Notes under the pieces: generated by a model
What the model saw: only the letters and a program-made list of their open reading frames with translations
What the model was told of the DNA's origin: nothing
Database searches by the model: none
Position numbers and translations under genes: made by a program
From: CAIURC01 sp043777315
GTDB lineage: Bacteria > Verrucomicrobiota > Verrucomicrobiia > Chthoniobacterales > Chthoniobacteraceae
NCBI GenBank assembly: GCA_043777315.1
Contig: JAYVPW010000033.1
Location: 1-64,000 of the forward strand
DNA length: 64,000 bases
Direction: 5' to 3'
Shown: positions 1 through 8,849 of the stretch, piece after piece
How the letters are laid out: every line of letters starts with the position of its first letter
Numbering within the stretch: the stretch's first letter is position 1

Positions 1-7
1 GGACATA

Positions 8-27
8 CCGGTGGCTCACGCCACCGG
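8..27. repeat. GC-rich hairpin at left edge (small palindromic repeat)
   Basis: An 8-bp perfect stem (CCGGTGGC / GCCACCGG) closes a TCAC loop, and a second short palindrome (GGCCC..GGGCC) follows near base 43. It sits just past the 3' end of the minus-strand surface-protein gene. It could be part of a dispersed palindromic element or a transcription terminator; no T-run follows directly, so a repeat is slightly favoured. Only one copy is visible here. Confidence 0.45.
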
Positions 28-97
28 CTAATTTCCACTGGCCCTGCCGGGCCGACACGGGAGCCGCCCGATGTCCGGTTATTTCCCAGAGATGGTA

Positions 98-3000
98 TCA
101 GGCGATCACGCGGACCCGGATGTCGGACCCGTCTTCCGCGACGCCACTCGCGCCGAGATAAATCGACGACGCGAAGCTCTGCACGGAAGTCGCCCCGACT
201 TTGAGCGCCTTGATTCCCGCGGCCTCGATCGCGAACCCGTGCGGGATCGAGGACACCGCCGGGACGCCGCCCGTGCCGATGCTCACGCGGCCGATCGTGC
301 TCGAAAGCGTGAGCGTGCCGGCGGCCGGCGCGAGCGCATCGGTGTCGCCGCCGAAGACGCCGTTCACGGGCACGATCCCGGCGGCGATGGAGGTGCGGGT
401 GAGCGCGCCCTGGATCGTCACCGCGGCGATGCTCGCGGCGCGCTGGAAGCTGTCGTTTCCATTGAAAAAATAGTCGCCGCCGAGCTGCGCGCCGGCGAGC
501 ACGAGCGAGTCGGTGACTGCGCCGCCGACGGTGATCGCGGCGATGTTCGCGCCGGCGACGAGCTTCGTGCGGAGGATCGCGCCGGAGACGTTCACCGTGC
601 CGAGCGCGGCGGCGTGGAGCGCGGCGCGGATTGCCTTTTCGCTGCCGCTCAAATCGAGCGTCTGGCCCGCGAGGATCGCGCTGTCCACGAGCGCGCCGTT
701 TTCCGCGATCCGTGCCTTGACCAAGACCGCGCCGACATTTCCGCCCGCGAGGATTTTCAGCGCGGTGACCTGCGCGCCGGTCGCGTCGCCGTCGAAGGTC
801 AGCGCGCCGATGGTTTTGGTCGCGGCGAATTCGGCGGTGTCCGCATCGCGCGCGGTCGCCCCGGACGCCTTGCCGCGGCTCACGGTCACATGGGTCGCAT
901 CGATCGTGTCGCCCTCGAAATGCACGCGGTCGAGCCCGAGGCTCGCGCCGTCCTGGCCGGTGATTTTCACGGTCACGCTGCCGAGCGGATTCACGGTCGA
1001 GGCGGCGGGCACGCGCGCGCCGAAGCTCGAGTTTTGAATGCCGAACGCATCGCCGCCGCCGGCCGTGCCCACGAGTGATACGTCGATGTCGCCGATGCCG
1101 CCGGCCTCCTTTTTCAGGCCGGTCCGCGTGCTCACGAACTGGCTGTCGCGGATGCCGGTGAGGTCGATTCCGGGCGCGGTTTTCGCCGCGGTGAGTTTCA
1201 CGCTGATGTCGCCGATCGAGCCCGCGGTGATCTTCACCCGATCGATCCCGACGGTGTCGTGGACGAGCTTGCCGACGGAGACGTCGAAGCCCTGAAAAAA
1301 GAGCGGCGTCGTGACCTCGTAATCGACGACCACGCCGGCCGTGCTTTTGAGCAGGCCGATGAAGCCGCTGGTCGCCATGATGTCGCTCCGCAGCGGGTCG
1401 CCCGTCGGGTCGCCGGTCGTCGTGCCGATGAACGAAAAAGCGGTGATCGAGCCGATCGACGGAGCGATGAGTGAGCCGGTGAAGTCGCCGCGGACCGTGA
1501 ATTTTTTCACCGGTCCCTGAGCCACGACGACCCCGGTGAAATTCGACGCGACGGTGAAGGTCGCGACGTTCACCGCGTCCGGATTCGTGAGCATGAAAGT
1601 GCCCGCGAAATCGCCGGTGCGCGTCTCCACTTTTCCGATGCTCGCGGCGGTGATCGTCGCGCCTTGCAGAAATTCCTGCACGTCGAAGTCGCGCACATTT
1701 CCCTCGATCACCGAGCCCGTGCTGCCAAACGCGCCGCTGATCACGTTGATGTTGCCCGCGTTCGCGATCGTGCCGCCGCCGCGGTGAAATTTATCGATCT
1801 CGAGCACCGCGAGAAAGTCGCCGTGCAGGACGGTGAAATCGCCGATGCTCTGCGTCGTGGCGAGCAGGCCGGGAAAGGCCCACGAGCCGATCGTCACGTC
1901 GCCGAGCCCGCCGCCGCCGACTCCGAATGGCGTGCCGTCGCCGAGCACTTCGAAGCGGACGCCGGGGCCGAGGATGTCGCCGATGACGACGTCGGGATGG
2001 TGGTTGTAAGTGTCCGGCGTCGTCTTGTCCGGCAGGTTGTACGGCAGGTCGTGGCCGAGCTGGATGAAGGTATTCGCGAGCACGTCGTCGAGGACGAGCT
2101 TGTTGAGTTTGCCGGTGATTTGGAGATCCGGCAGCGCATCGGCGAGGCCGTCGCCGAGCCGCACGCCGGGTCCGAGCACGATGCCGCCGACATGCTGGAG
2201 CGGGCCGTGGGTGAAGATTTGGGCGACCGTGGTTTGGCCCGTGGGCTTGGAAATGATCGCGACATTCAGCGTCGTGGAAAGGTCGCTGCCGAAGAGCTCG
2301 AGCGACGCGAGGTCGGCGTTGCTGAGCGCGTCACCGACGAAGCGTTTTTGCACGTATCCGCTCCCTTTGAGCGTGACGCGCACGGTGTCGCCGCTGGCGT
2401 CGGTGAAGGTGAGCGGGTGCTTCGCATCGAGCCGCGCGCCGGTGCCGAAAACGACGTAGCTCGCCCCGCGATTCGTGCCGCCCTCGGCCGCGCCATTCGC
2501 GCCGATGATCAGGTCCGCGAAGCCGTCGCCATTCACGTCGCCGGCGGCGCTGACCGAGCCGCCGGAGAAGTCGAGGTTCGCGATGCCGGAGAGCTTGAAG
2601 CCGTTCAAGCCGTCGATCGCCGAGAGCGCGAGCGATGGCGCGAAGCCGCTCGATTTCCCAAAAAAGACGAAGCTCGCACCGCGCGCGCCGCCGCCCTCCG
2701 CCGCGCCGGCCGCGCCGACGATCAGGTCGTCGAAGCCGTCGCCATTTACGTCCCCGGCCGCGCTGACGGAGCCGCCCGCGCTTTCGCTGTCGGCGGTGCC
2801 GGACAGCTTGAAGCCGTCCGTCCCGGCGAGCGCGGAGAGTGCGATGCTCGCGGTGAAGGCGGTCGCCTTTCCGAAGACGACGTAGCTCGCGCCGCGGTTC
2901 GTGCCACCTTCCGCCGCGCCGATCGCGCCGACGATCACGTCGCCGATGCCGTCGCCATTCACGTCGCCCGCCGCACTCACGGAACTGCCGGCAAAGCCGC

Positions 3001-5866
3001 TGTCAGTCTCGCCGGAGAGCTTGAGGCCGTCCGTCCCGGCGAGCGCGGAGAGCGCGATGCTCGCGGTGAACGCGGTCGATTTTCCGAAGACGACGTAGCT
3101 CGCGCCGCGGCTCGTCCCGCCCTCCGCCGCGCCGAATGCGCCGATGATCACGTCGCCGATGCCGTCGCCATTCACATCGCCCGCGGCGCTGACGGCGTTG
3201 CCCGAGCCGTCGCCATCCGCCGCGCCGGTGAGCACGAATCCGTCGCTGCCGCCGAGCGAAGAAAGCGCGAGTGCCGCGGAAAACGCGGTCCGTTTTCCGA
3301 AGACGACGTAGCTCGCGCCGCGATTATTTCCGCCGGACGACGCGTCCGAAGCGCCGATGATCAGGTCGTCCACGCCGTCGCCGTTCACGTCGCCCGCGCC
3401 GCTGACCGAGCCGCCGGAGAAGTCGTTGTCGGCGACGCCGCTCAACGTGAATCCGTTCGCGCCATTCAGCGCGGAGAGAGTGAGCGCCGCGCTGAAGCCC
3501 CGCGCTTTTCCAAAGACCACGTAGGTTTCCCCGCGATACGTGCCGCCCCCGGATGCGCGCGCCGCGCCGATGATCAGGTCGCCGAAACCGTCGCCATTTA
3601 CATCGCCCGCCGCGCTGACGACCGAGCCGGCCTTGTCGCCATCGGCGATGCCCGAGAGCTTGAAACCATTGCTGCCATTGAGTTTGGAGAGATTCAGCCC
3701 CGCGACGAAGCCGCCCGCTTTTCCGAAAACGACATACGCCGCGCCGCGATCCGTGCCGCCCTCATCGGCCCGCGGCGCGCCGATGATGAGATCGGAAAAA
3801 CCGTCGCCATTCACATCGCCCGCATCGCTGACCGACTGGCCCGAGTGGTCGCCGTCCGCGATGCCGGAGAGCTTGAAACCATTCGCGCCCGTGAGGCCCG
3901 CGAACGTGAACTTCGGCTGCGCGTCGTCATTCAGAATCGTCCCGACACCGACGCCGTCCGCGATGCCCGCATTCGTCGGGCTCGAGAGCATCACGCTGAA
4001 GGTTTCATCCGGCTCGAGCGTCGTGTCGCCGCGGATGCCGACAATGACGGTTTTGCTCGTCTCTCCCGCCGCGAAATTCACGACCTGATTCGTCACCGCA
4101 TTGAAGTCCGACCCCGCCGTCGCCGTCCCCGAGTTCGTGGAAAATTTCACGCTCACCGCGCTCGCCGAGCTGCCCAAAAGGCTCACGGTGAAAGTCAGCG
4201 TCTTCACTCCGCTCTGCCCCTCCGTGATCGCTGCGTCGCCGACGGAAAGCGTCGGCGACGGGGCCAGTCCCGAATGGCCGTAGATCACGTAAGCCGCGCC
4301 GGAATTGATCCCGTTCGGGTCGGCGGACGGCGCGCCGATGAGCAGATCGGCGAAACCATCGCGGTTGATGTCCCCGATCACGCTTACCCTTGTGCCCGAT
4401 TCGTCGGCGCTCGCTTCGCCGCGAATCGCGAATCCATCGCTGCCATCAAGTGTCGGGCTGCGGAACATGGTGAGCGTGACCGTGGCGAATCCGCCGGCTT
4501 TTCCAAAATAAACGAACGAGTAGCCGCGGCGGAAATCGGCGGCGTCTGGCATCCCGACGATCACGTCGTCGAAGCCGTCGCCGTTGATGTCGCCTGCGCC
4601 GGCGACGCTCCTCCCGGAATACTGTTGCTCCCCTGCCTCCCCTTGAAGAATGAAGCCATCGTTGCCGCTCAGGGCGCCGAGGTTCAGCGCGGCGGTGAAG
4701 CCGGAAGCTTTTCCGAAAACCACGTAGCTTGCGCCTGCGGGCGTGAAGGCCGAGATGCGGTGGGCCGTCGGAGCACCGACGATCACGTCATCGAAACCAT
4801 CGCCGTTGACGTCGCCCGCCGCGCTTACTGCGCTCCCCGCGCCATCCTGGCGCGCCTCTCCCAGCATTTTGAAACCCGTGGCCCCGTTCAGTGTCGAGAG
4901 GTCCAGCGGTGTCGTGAAAGGAGCCGATTTCCCGAACAGGAGGTAGGCCGCACCGGCATTGTCGTAGGCAGACGAGCCAATGAGCACGTCGGCAAAGCCG
5001 TCGCCGTTCACGTCTCCCGCTCCGGAGACGGAGTAGCCGGCGTGATCCTGGTTGGCTTCGCCCTGCAGCTTGAAGCCGTTCGTTCCGTTCAACGTCGAGA
5101 GGTTGAAGGTCGCGGCAAATCCGGCGGTGCTCCCGAAAACGACGTAGCTCGCGCCCGATTCGAATCCGTGGGGTGAAGCGCCTGGCGCGCCGATAATCAG
5201 ATCCGCCAGTCCGTCGCCGTTCACATCGCCTGCGCCGCCAACGCCTTTGCCGGCGGCGTGACCCGCCGCTTCGCCCTGGAATTTCACACCGTTCGCGCCG
5301 TTCAGCGCCGAAAGATTGAACGCCGCGCCAAAGCCGCTCGCTTTTCCAAACACCAGGTAAGCGGCACCTGAGCCGACACCGTTCGGCGATGCTTCGGGCG
5401 CGCCGATGAGAAGGTCATCGAAGCCGTCGCCGTTGATGTCGCCGGCTGCTGCGACGCTCGACCCGCCATGATCGCCCGCCGCTTCATCCACGATCTTGAA
5501 GCCGTTGGTGCCGTTGATGGTGGAAAGGTCGAAGGGCGTCGTGAACGCGCCCGCCTTGCCAAAGATGACGTAGGTGGCACCGATCCGCGTGTTGTCGTTA
5601 TAATGAATCGGAGCGCCGACGAGAAAGTCGGCGAAGCCGTCGCCATTGATGTCGCCCGCGCTGCTCACCACCGCGGCGGCGGTGTCGCCCGCCACCAAGC
5701 CGGGAATCTTGAAGCCATTCGCGCCATTGATGCCCGCGAGCTCGAAAACCGCGGCGAATGCCGGGGCGATGCGCGCTTCCAGCCGCTCGATCGCGTGATG
5801 TACGCGACGCGGATGGCGCGCGGAGGGATGGGGGATTTTCATGCGGGGGAATTTCGCGGGCTGCAT
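98..5866 (-). CDS. Giant FG-GAP repeat / Calx-beta surface protein
   Basis: This protein of 1922 residues is probably exported to the cell surface or matrix. The N-terminus is basic (residues 9-25) and carries an IERLEARIAPAF motif at about residues 27-37, like the LEPR-type sorting motif of PVC bacteria. FG-GAP repeats with calcium-binding GDxNGDGxxD loops follow: seven at about residues 35-530, then a Calx-beta domain (about 535-650), then seven more (about 655-1140). Integrin-alpha-like propellers have seven such blades, so two complete propellers are likely. The remaining ~780 residues are repetitive, Gly/Ala/Val-rich beta-type sequence. Neighbouring repeats of the second block are nearly identical, suggesting recent tandem duplication. 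An alternative ATG lies at 5842; neither start has a clear Shine-Dalgarno sequence. The ligand is unknown; adhesion or matrix function is inferred. Confidence 0.9.
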   Translation of the reverse strand: MQPAKFPRMKIPHPSARHPRRVHHAIERLEARIAPAFAAVFELAGINGANGFKIPGLVAGDTAAAVVSSAGDINGDGFADFLVGAPIHYNDNTRIGATYVIFGKAGAFTTPFDLSTINGTNGFKIVDEAAGDHGGSSVAAAGDINGDGFDDLLIGAPEASPNGVGSGAAYLVFGKASGFGAAFNLSALNGANGVKFQGEAAGHAAGKGVGGAGDVNGDGLADLIIGAPGASPHGFESGASYVVFGSTAGFAATFNLSTLNGTNGFKLQGEANQDHAGYSVSGAGDVNGDGFADVLIGSSAYDNAGAAYLLFGKSAPFTTPLDLSTLNGATGFKMLGEARQDGAGSAVSAAGDVNGDGFDDVIVGAPTAHRISAFTPAGASYVVFGKASGFTAALNLGALSGNDGFILQGEAGEQQYSGRSVAGAGDINGDGFDDVIVGMPDAADFRRGYSFVYFGKAGGFATVTLTMFRSPTLDGSDGFAIRGEASADESGTRVSVIGDINRDGFADLLIGAPSADPNGINSGAAYVIYGHSGLAPSPTLSVGDAAITEGQSGVKTLTFTVSLLGSSASAVSVKFSTNSGTATAGSDFNAVTNQVVNFAAGETSKTVIVGIRGDTTLEPDETFSVMLSSPTNAGIADGVGVGTILNDDAQPKFTFAGLTGANGFKLSGIADGDHSGQSVSDAGDVNGDGFSDLIIGAPRADEGGTDRGAAYVVFGKAGGFVAGLNLSKLNGSNGFKLSGIADGDKAGSVVSAAGDVNGDGFGDLIIGAARASGGGTYRGETYVVFGKARGFSAALTLSALNGANGFTLSGVADNDFSGGSVSGAGDVNGDGVDDLIIGASDASSGGNNRGASYVVFGKRTAFSAALALSSLGGSDGFVLTGAADGDGSGNAVSAAGDVNGDGIGDVIIGAFGAAEGGTSRGASYVVFGKSTAFTASIALSALAGTDGLKLSGETDSGFAGSSVSAAGDVNGDGIGDVIVGAIGAAEGGTNRGASYVVFGKATAFTASIALSALAGTDGFKLSGTADSESAGGSVSAAGDVNGDGFDDLIVGAAGAAEGGGARGASFVFFGKSSGFAPSLALSAIDGLNGFKLSGIANLDFSGGSVSAAGDVNGDGFADLIIGANGAAEGGTNRGASYVVFGTGARLDAKHPLTFTDASGDTVRVTLKGSGYVQKRFVGDALSNADLASLELFGSDLSTTLNVAIISKPTGQTTVAQIFTHGPLQHVGGIVLGPGVRLGDGLADALPDLQITGKLNKLVLDDVLANTFIQLGHDLPYNLPDKTTPDTYNHHPDVVIGDILGPGVRFEVLGDGTPFGVGGGGLGDVTIGSWAFPGLLATTQSIGDFTVLHGDFLAVLEIDKFHRGGGTIANAGNINVISGAFGSTGSVIEGNVRDFDVQEFLQGATITAASIGKVETRTGDFAGTFMLTNPDAVNVATFTVASNFTGVVVAQGPVKKFTVRGDFTGSLIAPSIGSITAFSFIGTTTGDPTGDPLRSDIMATSGFIGLLKSTAGVVVDYEVTTPLFFQGFDVSVGKLVHDTVGIDRVKITAGSIGDISVKLTAAKTAPGIDLTGIRDSQFVSTRTGLKKEAGGIGDIDVSLVGTAGGGDAFGIQNSSFGARVPAASTVNPLGSVTVKITGQDGASLGLDRVHFEGDTIDATHVTVSRGKASGATARDADTAEFAATKTIGALTFDGDATGAQVTALKILAGGNVGAVLVKARIAENGALVDSAILAGQTLDLSGSEKAIRAALHAAALGTVNVSGAILRTKLVAGANIAAITVGGAVTDSLVLAGAQLGGDYFFNGNDSFQRAASIAAVTIQGALTRTSIAAGIVPVNGVFGGDTDALAPAAGTLTLSSTIGRVSIGTGGVPAVSSIPHGFAIEAAGIKALKVGATSVQSFASSIYLGASGVAEDGSDIRVRVIA

Positions 5867-6189
5867 GTCCGGCTCGGCGTCTCATGGACGCGGAGCGTTT
5901 TCGCGGGAGGTTTCTGGGAAGATGGGGAACTGCGTCCGTGCATCGCTGCCGGGGTGATTGCCCGGGGTGAAAAGTTTGCGGCAAAGATCGCCGTCTGCGG
6001 TGGTGGCCCGTTTAGCGAGATGCGACGGCGTCCGCAATCCGCATCTTTTTCAAAGCCCCGTCGTGCGTGAACGACGCAAGCGACGTCCGATCCCATCCCC
6101 CGCGCTTCCGGACAAATCGCGAAATATCCCCGCCCGGGTCCACGTTTTCCTTTCGCCCGATGACACGCGCTCTGTAGCTTCCGCCGCCT
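5867..6189. other. Divergent intergenic region between surface-protein gene and recA
   Basis: This 323-bp gap must hold the promoters of both divergent genes. I see no clear LexA-type operator (no CTGT-N8-ACAG and no GAAC-N4-GTTC). A weak stem (GATGCG..CGCATC, 6019-6045) followed by five T residues could be a fortuitous hairpin. No small gene or RNA is recognisable. Confidence 0.5.
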
Positions 6190-7227
6190 ATGGCCACCAA
6201 AACCGAAGCCCCGTCCGAAGAGAGCCGCGTCATCCTCGCGCGGAACAAAAATCTCGATCTCGCGATCCAGCAGATCGCCAAGGATTTCGGCGACGGCGCG
6301 ATCATGCGGCTCGGCGCGGCCACGCACATGGATGTCGAGTCGATCCCGACCGGCAACATCGTCATCGACCGCGCGCTCGGCGTCGGCGGCTTTCCGCGCG
6401 GCCGGATTTGCGAGGTTTTCGGGCCGGAATCCTCGGGCAAAACGACGCTCACGCTGACCGTGATCGCGCAGGCGCAAAAGCTCGGCGGGCTCGCCGCGTT
6501 CGTCGATGTCGAGCACGCGCTCGACCCGCAATACGCGAAGAAACTCGGCGTCAATCTCGACGACCTTCTCGTCTCGCAGCCGAGCTCCGGCGAAGAAGCG
6601 CTCCGCATCGTCGAGACACTCGTCCGCTCGAATGCGCTCGACGTCATCGTCCTCGATTCCGTCGCCGCGCTCGTGACCAAACAGGAGCTCGAAGGCGAGA
6701 TCGGCGACTCGACCGTCGGCGCGCAGGCGCGGTTGATGAGCGCCGCGATGCGCAAGCTCACGTCGCTCATTTCCAAGGCGCGCACGGTCGTCATTTTCAC
6801 GAACCAGATCCGCGAAAAAATCGGCGTGATGTTTGGCAACCCCGAGACGACGCCCGGCGGCAAGGCGCTCAAATTTTACTCCAGCGTCCGCTGCGACATC
6901 CGCCGCATCGGCGCGATCAAGCAGGCCGACGGCGCAGTGACCGGCAATCGCACAAAGCTGAAGATCGTGAAAAACAAAGTCGCGCCGCCCTTTCGCGAGG
7001 CGGAATTCGACATCATGTACAACGAAGGAATCAGCTCGACCGGCGCGCTCCTCGACCTCGCGATCGAAAAGGGAATCGTCGAAAAGCGCGGCTCGTGGCT
7101 CAGCTACAAAGGCGGCCAGCTCGCGCAAGGCCGCGACGCCGGCAAAGAGGTTTTGAAGACCGACACCGCACTTTACGAAGAGCTCTACGCCGCGGTGAAG
7201 GTGAAGCTCGACGAGGAAAAAGCGTAG
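6190..7227 (+). CDS. recA: Recombinase RecA
   Basis: RecA polymerises on single-stranded DNA and drives ATP-dependent strand exchange in homologous recombination; it also triggers LexA cleavage in SOS-competent bacteria. The 345-residue length is normal for the family. Diagnostic sequence includes GPESSGKTT (Walker A, residues 78-86), the DVEHALDP segment, VIVLDSVAALV (Walker B), the loop L1/L2 region around TNQIREKIGVMFGNPETTPGG, and a short acidic C-terminus ending in DEEKA. The ATG at 6190 gives the standard N-terminus (DLAIQQIAKDFGDGAIMRLG follows). No obvious SOS box is seen upstream. The downstream gap holds an inverted repeat of a dispersed family. Confidence 0.99.
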   Translation: MATKTEAPSEESRVILARNKNLDLAIQQIAKDFGDGAIMRLGAATHMDVESIPTGNIVIDRALGVGGFPRGRICEVFGPESSGKTTLTLTVIAQAQKLGGLAAFVDVEHALDPQYAKKLGVNLDDLLVSQPSSGEEALRIVETLVRSNALDVIVLDSVAALVTKQELEGEIGDSTVGAQARLMSAAMRKLTSLISKARTVVIFTNQIREKIGVMFGNPETTPGGKALKFYSSVRCDIRRIGAIKQADGAVTGNRTKLKIVKNKVAPPFREAEFDIMYNEGISSTGALLDLAIEKGIVEKRGSWLSYKGGQLAQGRDAGKEVLKTDTALYEELYAAVKVKLDEEKA

Positions 7228-7302
7228 CGCCCGGCGAGGAAAACGGCGGCGACTTCCTCGTTCGGCGCGCGGTTCCGCCCGGCGAAGCCGCCCTCCAAAC
7301 CG

Positions 7303-7438
7303 GTCATTCTGAGCGAAGTGGAGCGTCAGCGGAACGCAGTCGAAGAACCTCTTACTTTTCCCCTCCGCGATGCGCGCGCGATTGCCGGGGGAAAAGTAAG
7401 AGGTCCTTCGACTCCGCTGACGCTCCGCTCAGGATGAC
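7303..7438. repeat. Inverted pair of TCATCCTGAGCGAAG-type dispersed repeat
   Basis: The left arm begins GTCATTCTGAGCGAAG and continues through GCAGTCGAAGAACCTCTTAC. The right arm is its reverse complement (GTAAGAGGTCCTTCGACTCC...CTCAGGATGAC). The arms are separated by about 30 bp. Further copies lie at 16421-16454 and 37471-37522 (single arms) and at 55466-55592 (a full pair). It occupies the recA/prenyltransferase gap and could act as a transcript-end hairpin. Confidence 0.8.
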
Positions 7439-7459
7439 AAAAATGCCGCTCTCCCGCCG

Positions 7460-8341
7460 ATGAGCCTCCGCCTCGAAATGCTCCAGGTCGCGCGGCTCGC
7501 GCCGAAGATGCTCGGCGAATCCGCGGAGCTCGTGCGCGGTTTTCTCGCCGCCCAAATCGGCCCGGACGGCGCGGGCTGCGATCGCGACGGACGGCCCGAT
7601 CTTTATTACACGATCTTCGCCCTCGCCGGCTTGCAGGCGCTCCAAGCTGAAATCCCCGTCGCGCGCGTGGAGAAATTTCTGCGCGGCTTCGAAGACGGCG
7701 AACATCTCGATTTCATCCACCTCGGCGCGCTCGCCCGCTGCTGGGCCGCGATCGGCGAGCCGATGCCGGCGGGGCTCGCGGATGCTGTGCTGGAGCGGAT
7801 CGAGCGGCATCGCAGCGCCGATGGCGGCTACGACTCGGACGCCGGAGAACCCTTCGGAAATGCCTACGCCTGCTTCGTCGCGCTGGGCGCGTACCAGGAT
7901 TTGCAGCGCGAACTTCCCGAGCCGCTGCGGATGGTCCAGTGCCTCAAATTCCTCGAAACCCCCGACGGCGCGTGGGCCAACGCCCGCGGACTCGCCGCCG
8001 GTTCGACGAACGCCACCGCCGCGGCGGTGACGCTGCTCCGCCACCTCGGCGTGCCGATCAATCAGAGCGTCGCCGACTGGCTCCTCGCCCGCGCGCATCC
8101 GCAGGGCGGATTTCTCGCGATGCCATCCGCGCCTTTGCCAGACTTGCTTTCCACGGCGACGACGCTGCACGCGCTCTCCGGGATGCAGGTCGAAATCCCC
8201 GCCGTGATGCGCGAGCGCTGCCTCGATTTCATCGACACGCTTTGGACAAACGAAGGCGGCTTCCACGGCCACTGGGCCGACGATCACGTCGATGCCGAAT
8301 ACACTTTTTACGGCCTCCTCGCGCTCGGACACTTGGTTTGA
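7460..8341 (+). CDS. Prenyltransferase beta-subunit-like / squalene-oxidase repeat protein
   Basis: The 293-residue protein is built of alpha-alpha-barrel repeats of the prenyltransferase/squalene-cyclase type: RHRSADGGYDSDAGEP, ETPDGAWANARG, HPQGGFLAMP and TNEGGFHGHWADDHVDAEYT followed by FYGLLALGHL. The final block resembles the C-terminal repeat of eukaryotic geranylgeranyltransferase beta subunits. It lacks the DxDD motif of class II terpene cyclases, so it is not itself a hopene cyclase of the classical kind. It lies upstream of a DCC-family gene and a DxDD-bearing cyclase on the same strand, so a role in isoprenoid metabolism is plausible. A lone alpha-alpha-barrel binding protein without catalysis is the alternative. 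The substrate is unknown. Confidence 0.85.
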   Translation: MSLRLEMLQVARLAPKMLGESAELVRGFLAAQIGPDGAGCDRDGRPDLYYTIFALAGLQALQAEIPVARVEKFLRGFEDGEHLDFIHLGALARCWAAIGEPMPAGLADAVLERIERHRSADGGYDSDAGEPFGNAYACFVALGAYQDLQRELPEPLRMVQCLKFLETPDGAWANARGLAAGSTNATAAAVTLLRHLGVPINQSVADWLLARAHPQGGFLAMPSAPLPDLLSTATTLHALSGMQVEIPAVMRERCLDFIDTLWTNEGGFHGHWADDHVDAEYTFYGLLALGHLV

Positions 8342-8355
8342 ATTTAGGATTTAGC

Positions 8356-8418
8356 ATTTAGGATTTAGGAAGTTCGGAGCGGCGCGACTCCGTGTTCCGA
8401 ACTTCCTAAATCCTAAAT
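8356..8418. repeat. Perfect 23-bp inverted repeat (TTTAGGATTTAGG type)
   Basis: Positions 8356-8378 and 8396-8418 are perfect reverse complements over 23 bp, with a 17-nt loop. Partial extra copies of the TTTAGGATTTAG unit lie on both sides (8342-8352 and 8422-8433). The sequence is strikingly AT-rich against its surroundings. It fills the gap between the prenyltransferase-repeat gene and the DCC-family gene. Confidence 0.85.
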
Positions 8419-8438
8419 CCCACTTCCTAAATTTCCCA

Positions 8439-8849
8439 ATGTCCCCGCACATCATCCTCTACGACGGCGAATGCCCGATGTGCATTTTCCAGATGCGCGT
8501 CCTGAGCTGGCTCGATTGGTTCAACCAACTCTCGCTCGTCCCGCTTGCCGACCCGCGGGCGGCAGAGCTCGCGCCGGAGATCGAGCGCGAGGATTTGCAG
8601 GCGGCGATTCACTGCATCACGCGCAGCGGGAAAATTCATCGCGGCGCACGCTGCATCCGTTTCGCGGGAATGCGCCTCCCGCTGCTGGTCCCGCTCGCGC
8701 TCGTGCTTTGGATTCCCGGCGTCATCCAAATCGCGGAGCTGATTTACAAATGGGTCAGCCGGAATCGCCTCATCCTCAGCCGCGTTTTCGGCTGCAAGGA
8801 AGCGTGCGCGATCCTGCCGAAACGGGCGCGGGAGCAGGATCGAACGTGA
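8439..8849 (+). CDS. DCC-family thiol-disulfide oxidoreductase-like protein (DUF393)
   Basis: The 136-residue protein opens with ILYDGECPMC at about residues 6-15, the DxxCxxC-type signature that names the DCC/DUF393 family. The family fold is thioredoxin-related and its members are presumed redox proteins. A hydrophobic segment (LPLLVPLALVLWIPGVIQIAELIY) suggests membrane association. Its stop overlaps the GTG start of the cyclase gene (GTGA, 8846-8849), so the two are probably translated together. No physiological substrate can be inferred. Confidence 0.9.
   Translation: MSPHIILYDGECPMCIFQMRVLSWLDWFNQLSLVPLADPRAAELAPEIEREDLQAAIHCITRSGKIHRGARCIRFAGMRLPLLVPLALVLWIPGVIQIAELIYKWVSRNRLILSRVFGCKEACAILPKRAREQDRT

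Noticed and set aside
1664..5176. 1170-codon open frame on the plus strand opposite the FG-GAP gene
   Set aside because: Its product is Arg/Ala/Asp-rich and mirrors the repeats of the real gene; it is an antisense frame kept open by high GC.
6100..6189. LexA/SOS box upstream of recA
   Set aside because: No sequence close to known LexA operators of Gram-positive or proteobacterial type; the local regulator motif is unknown for this phylum.
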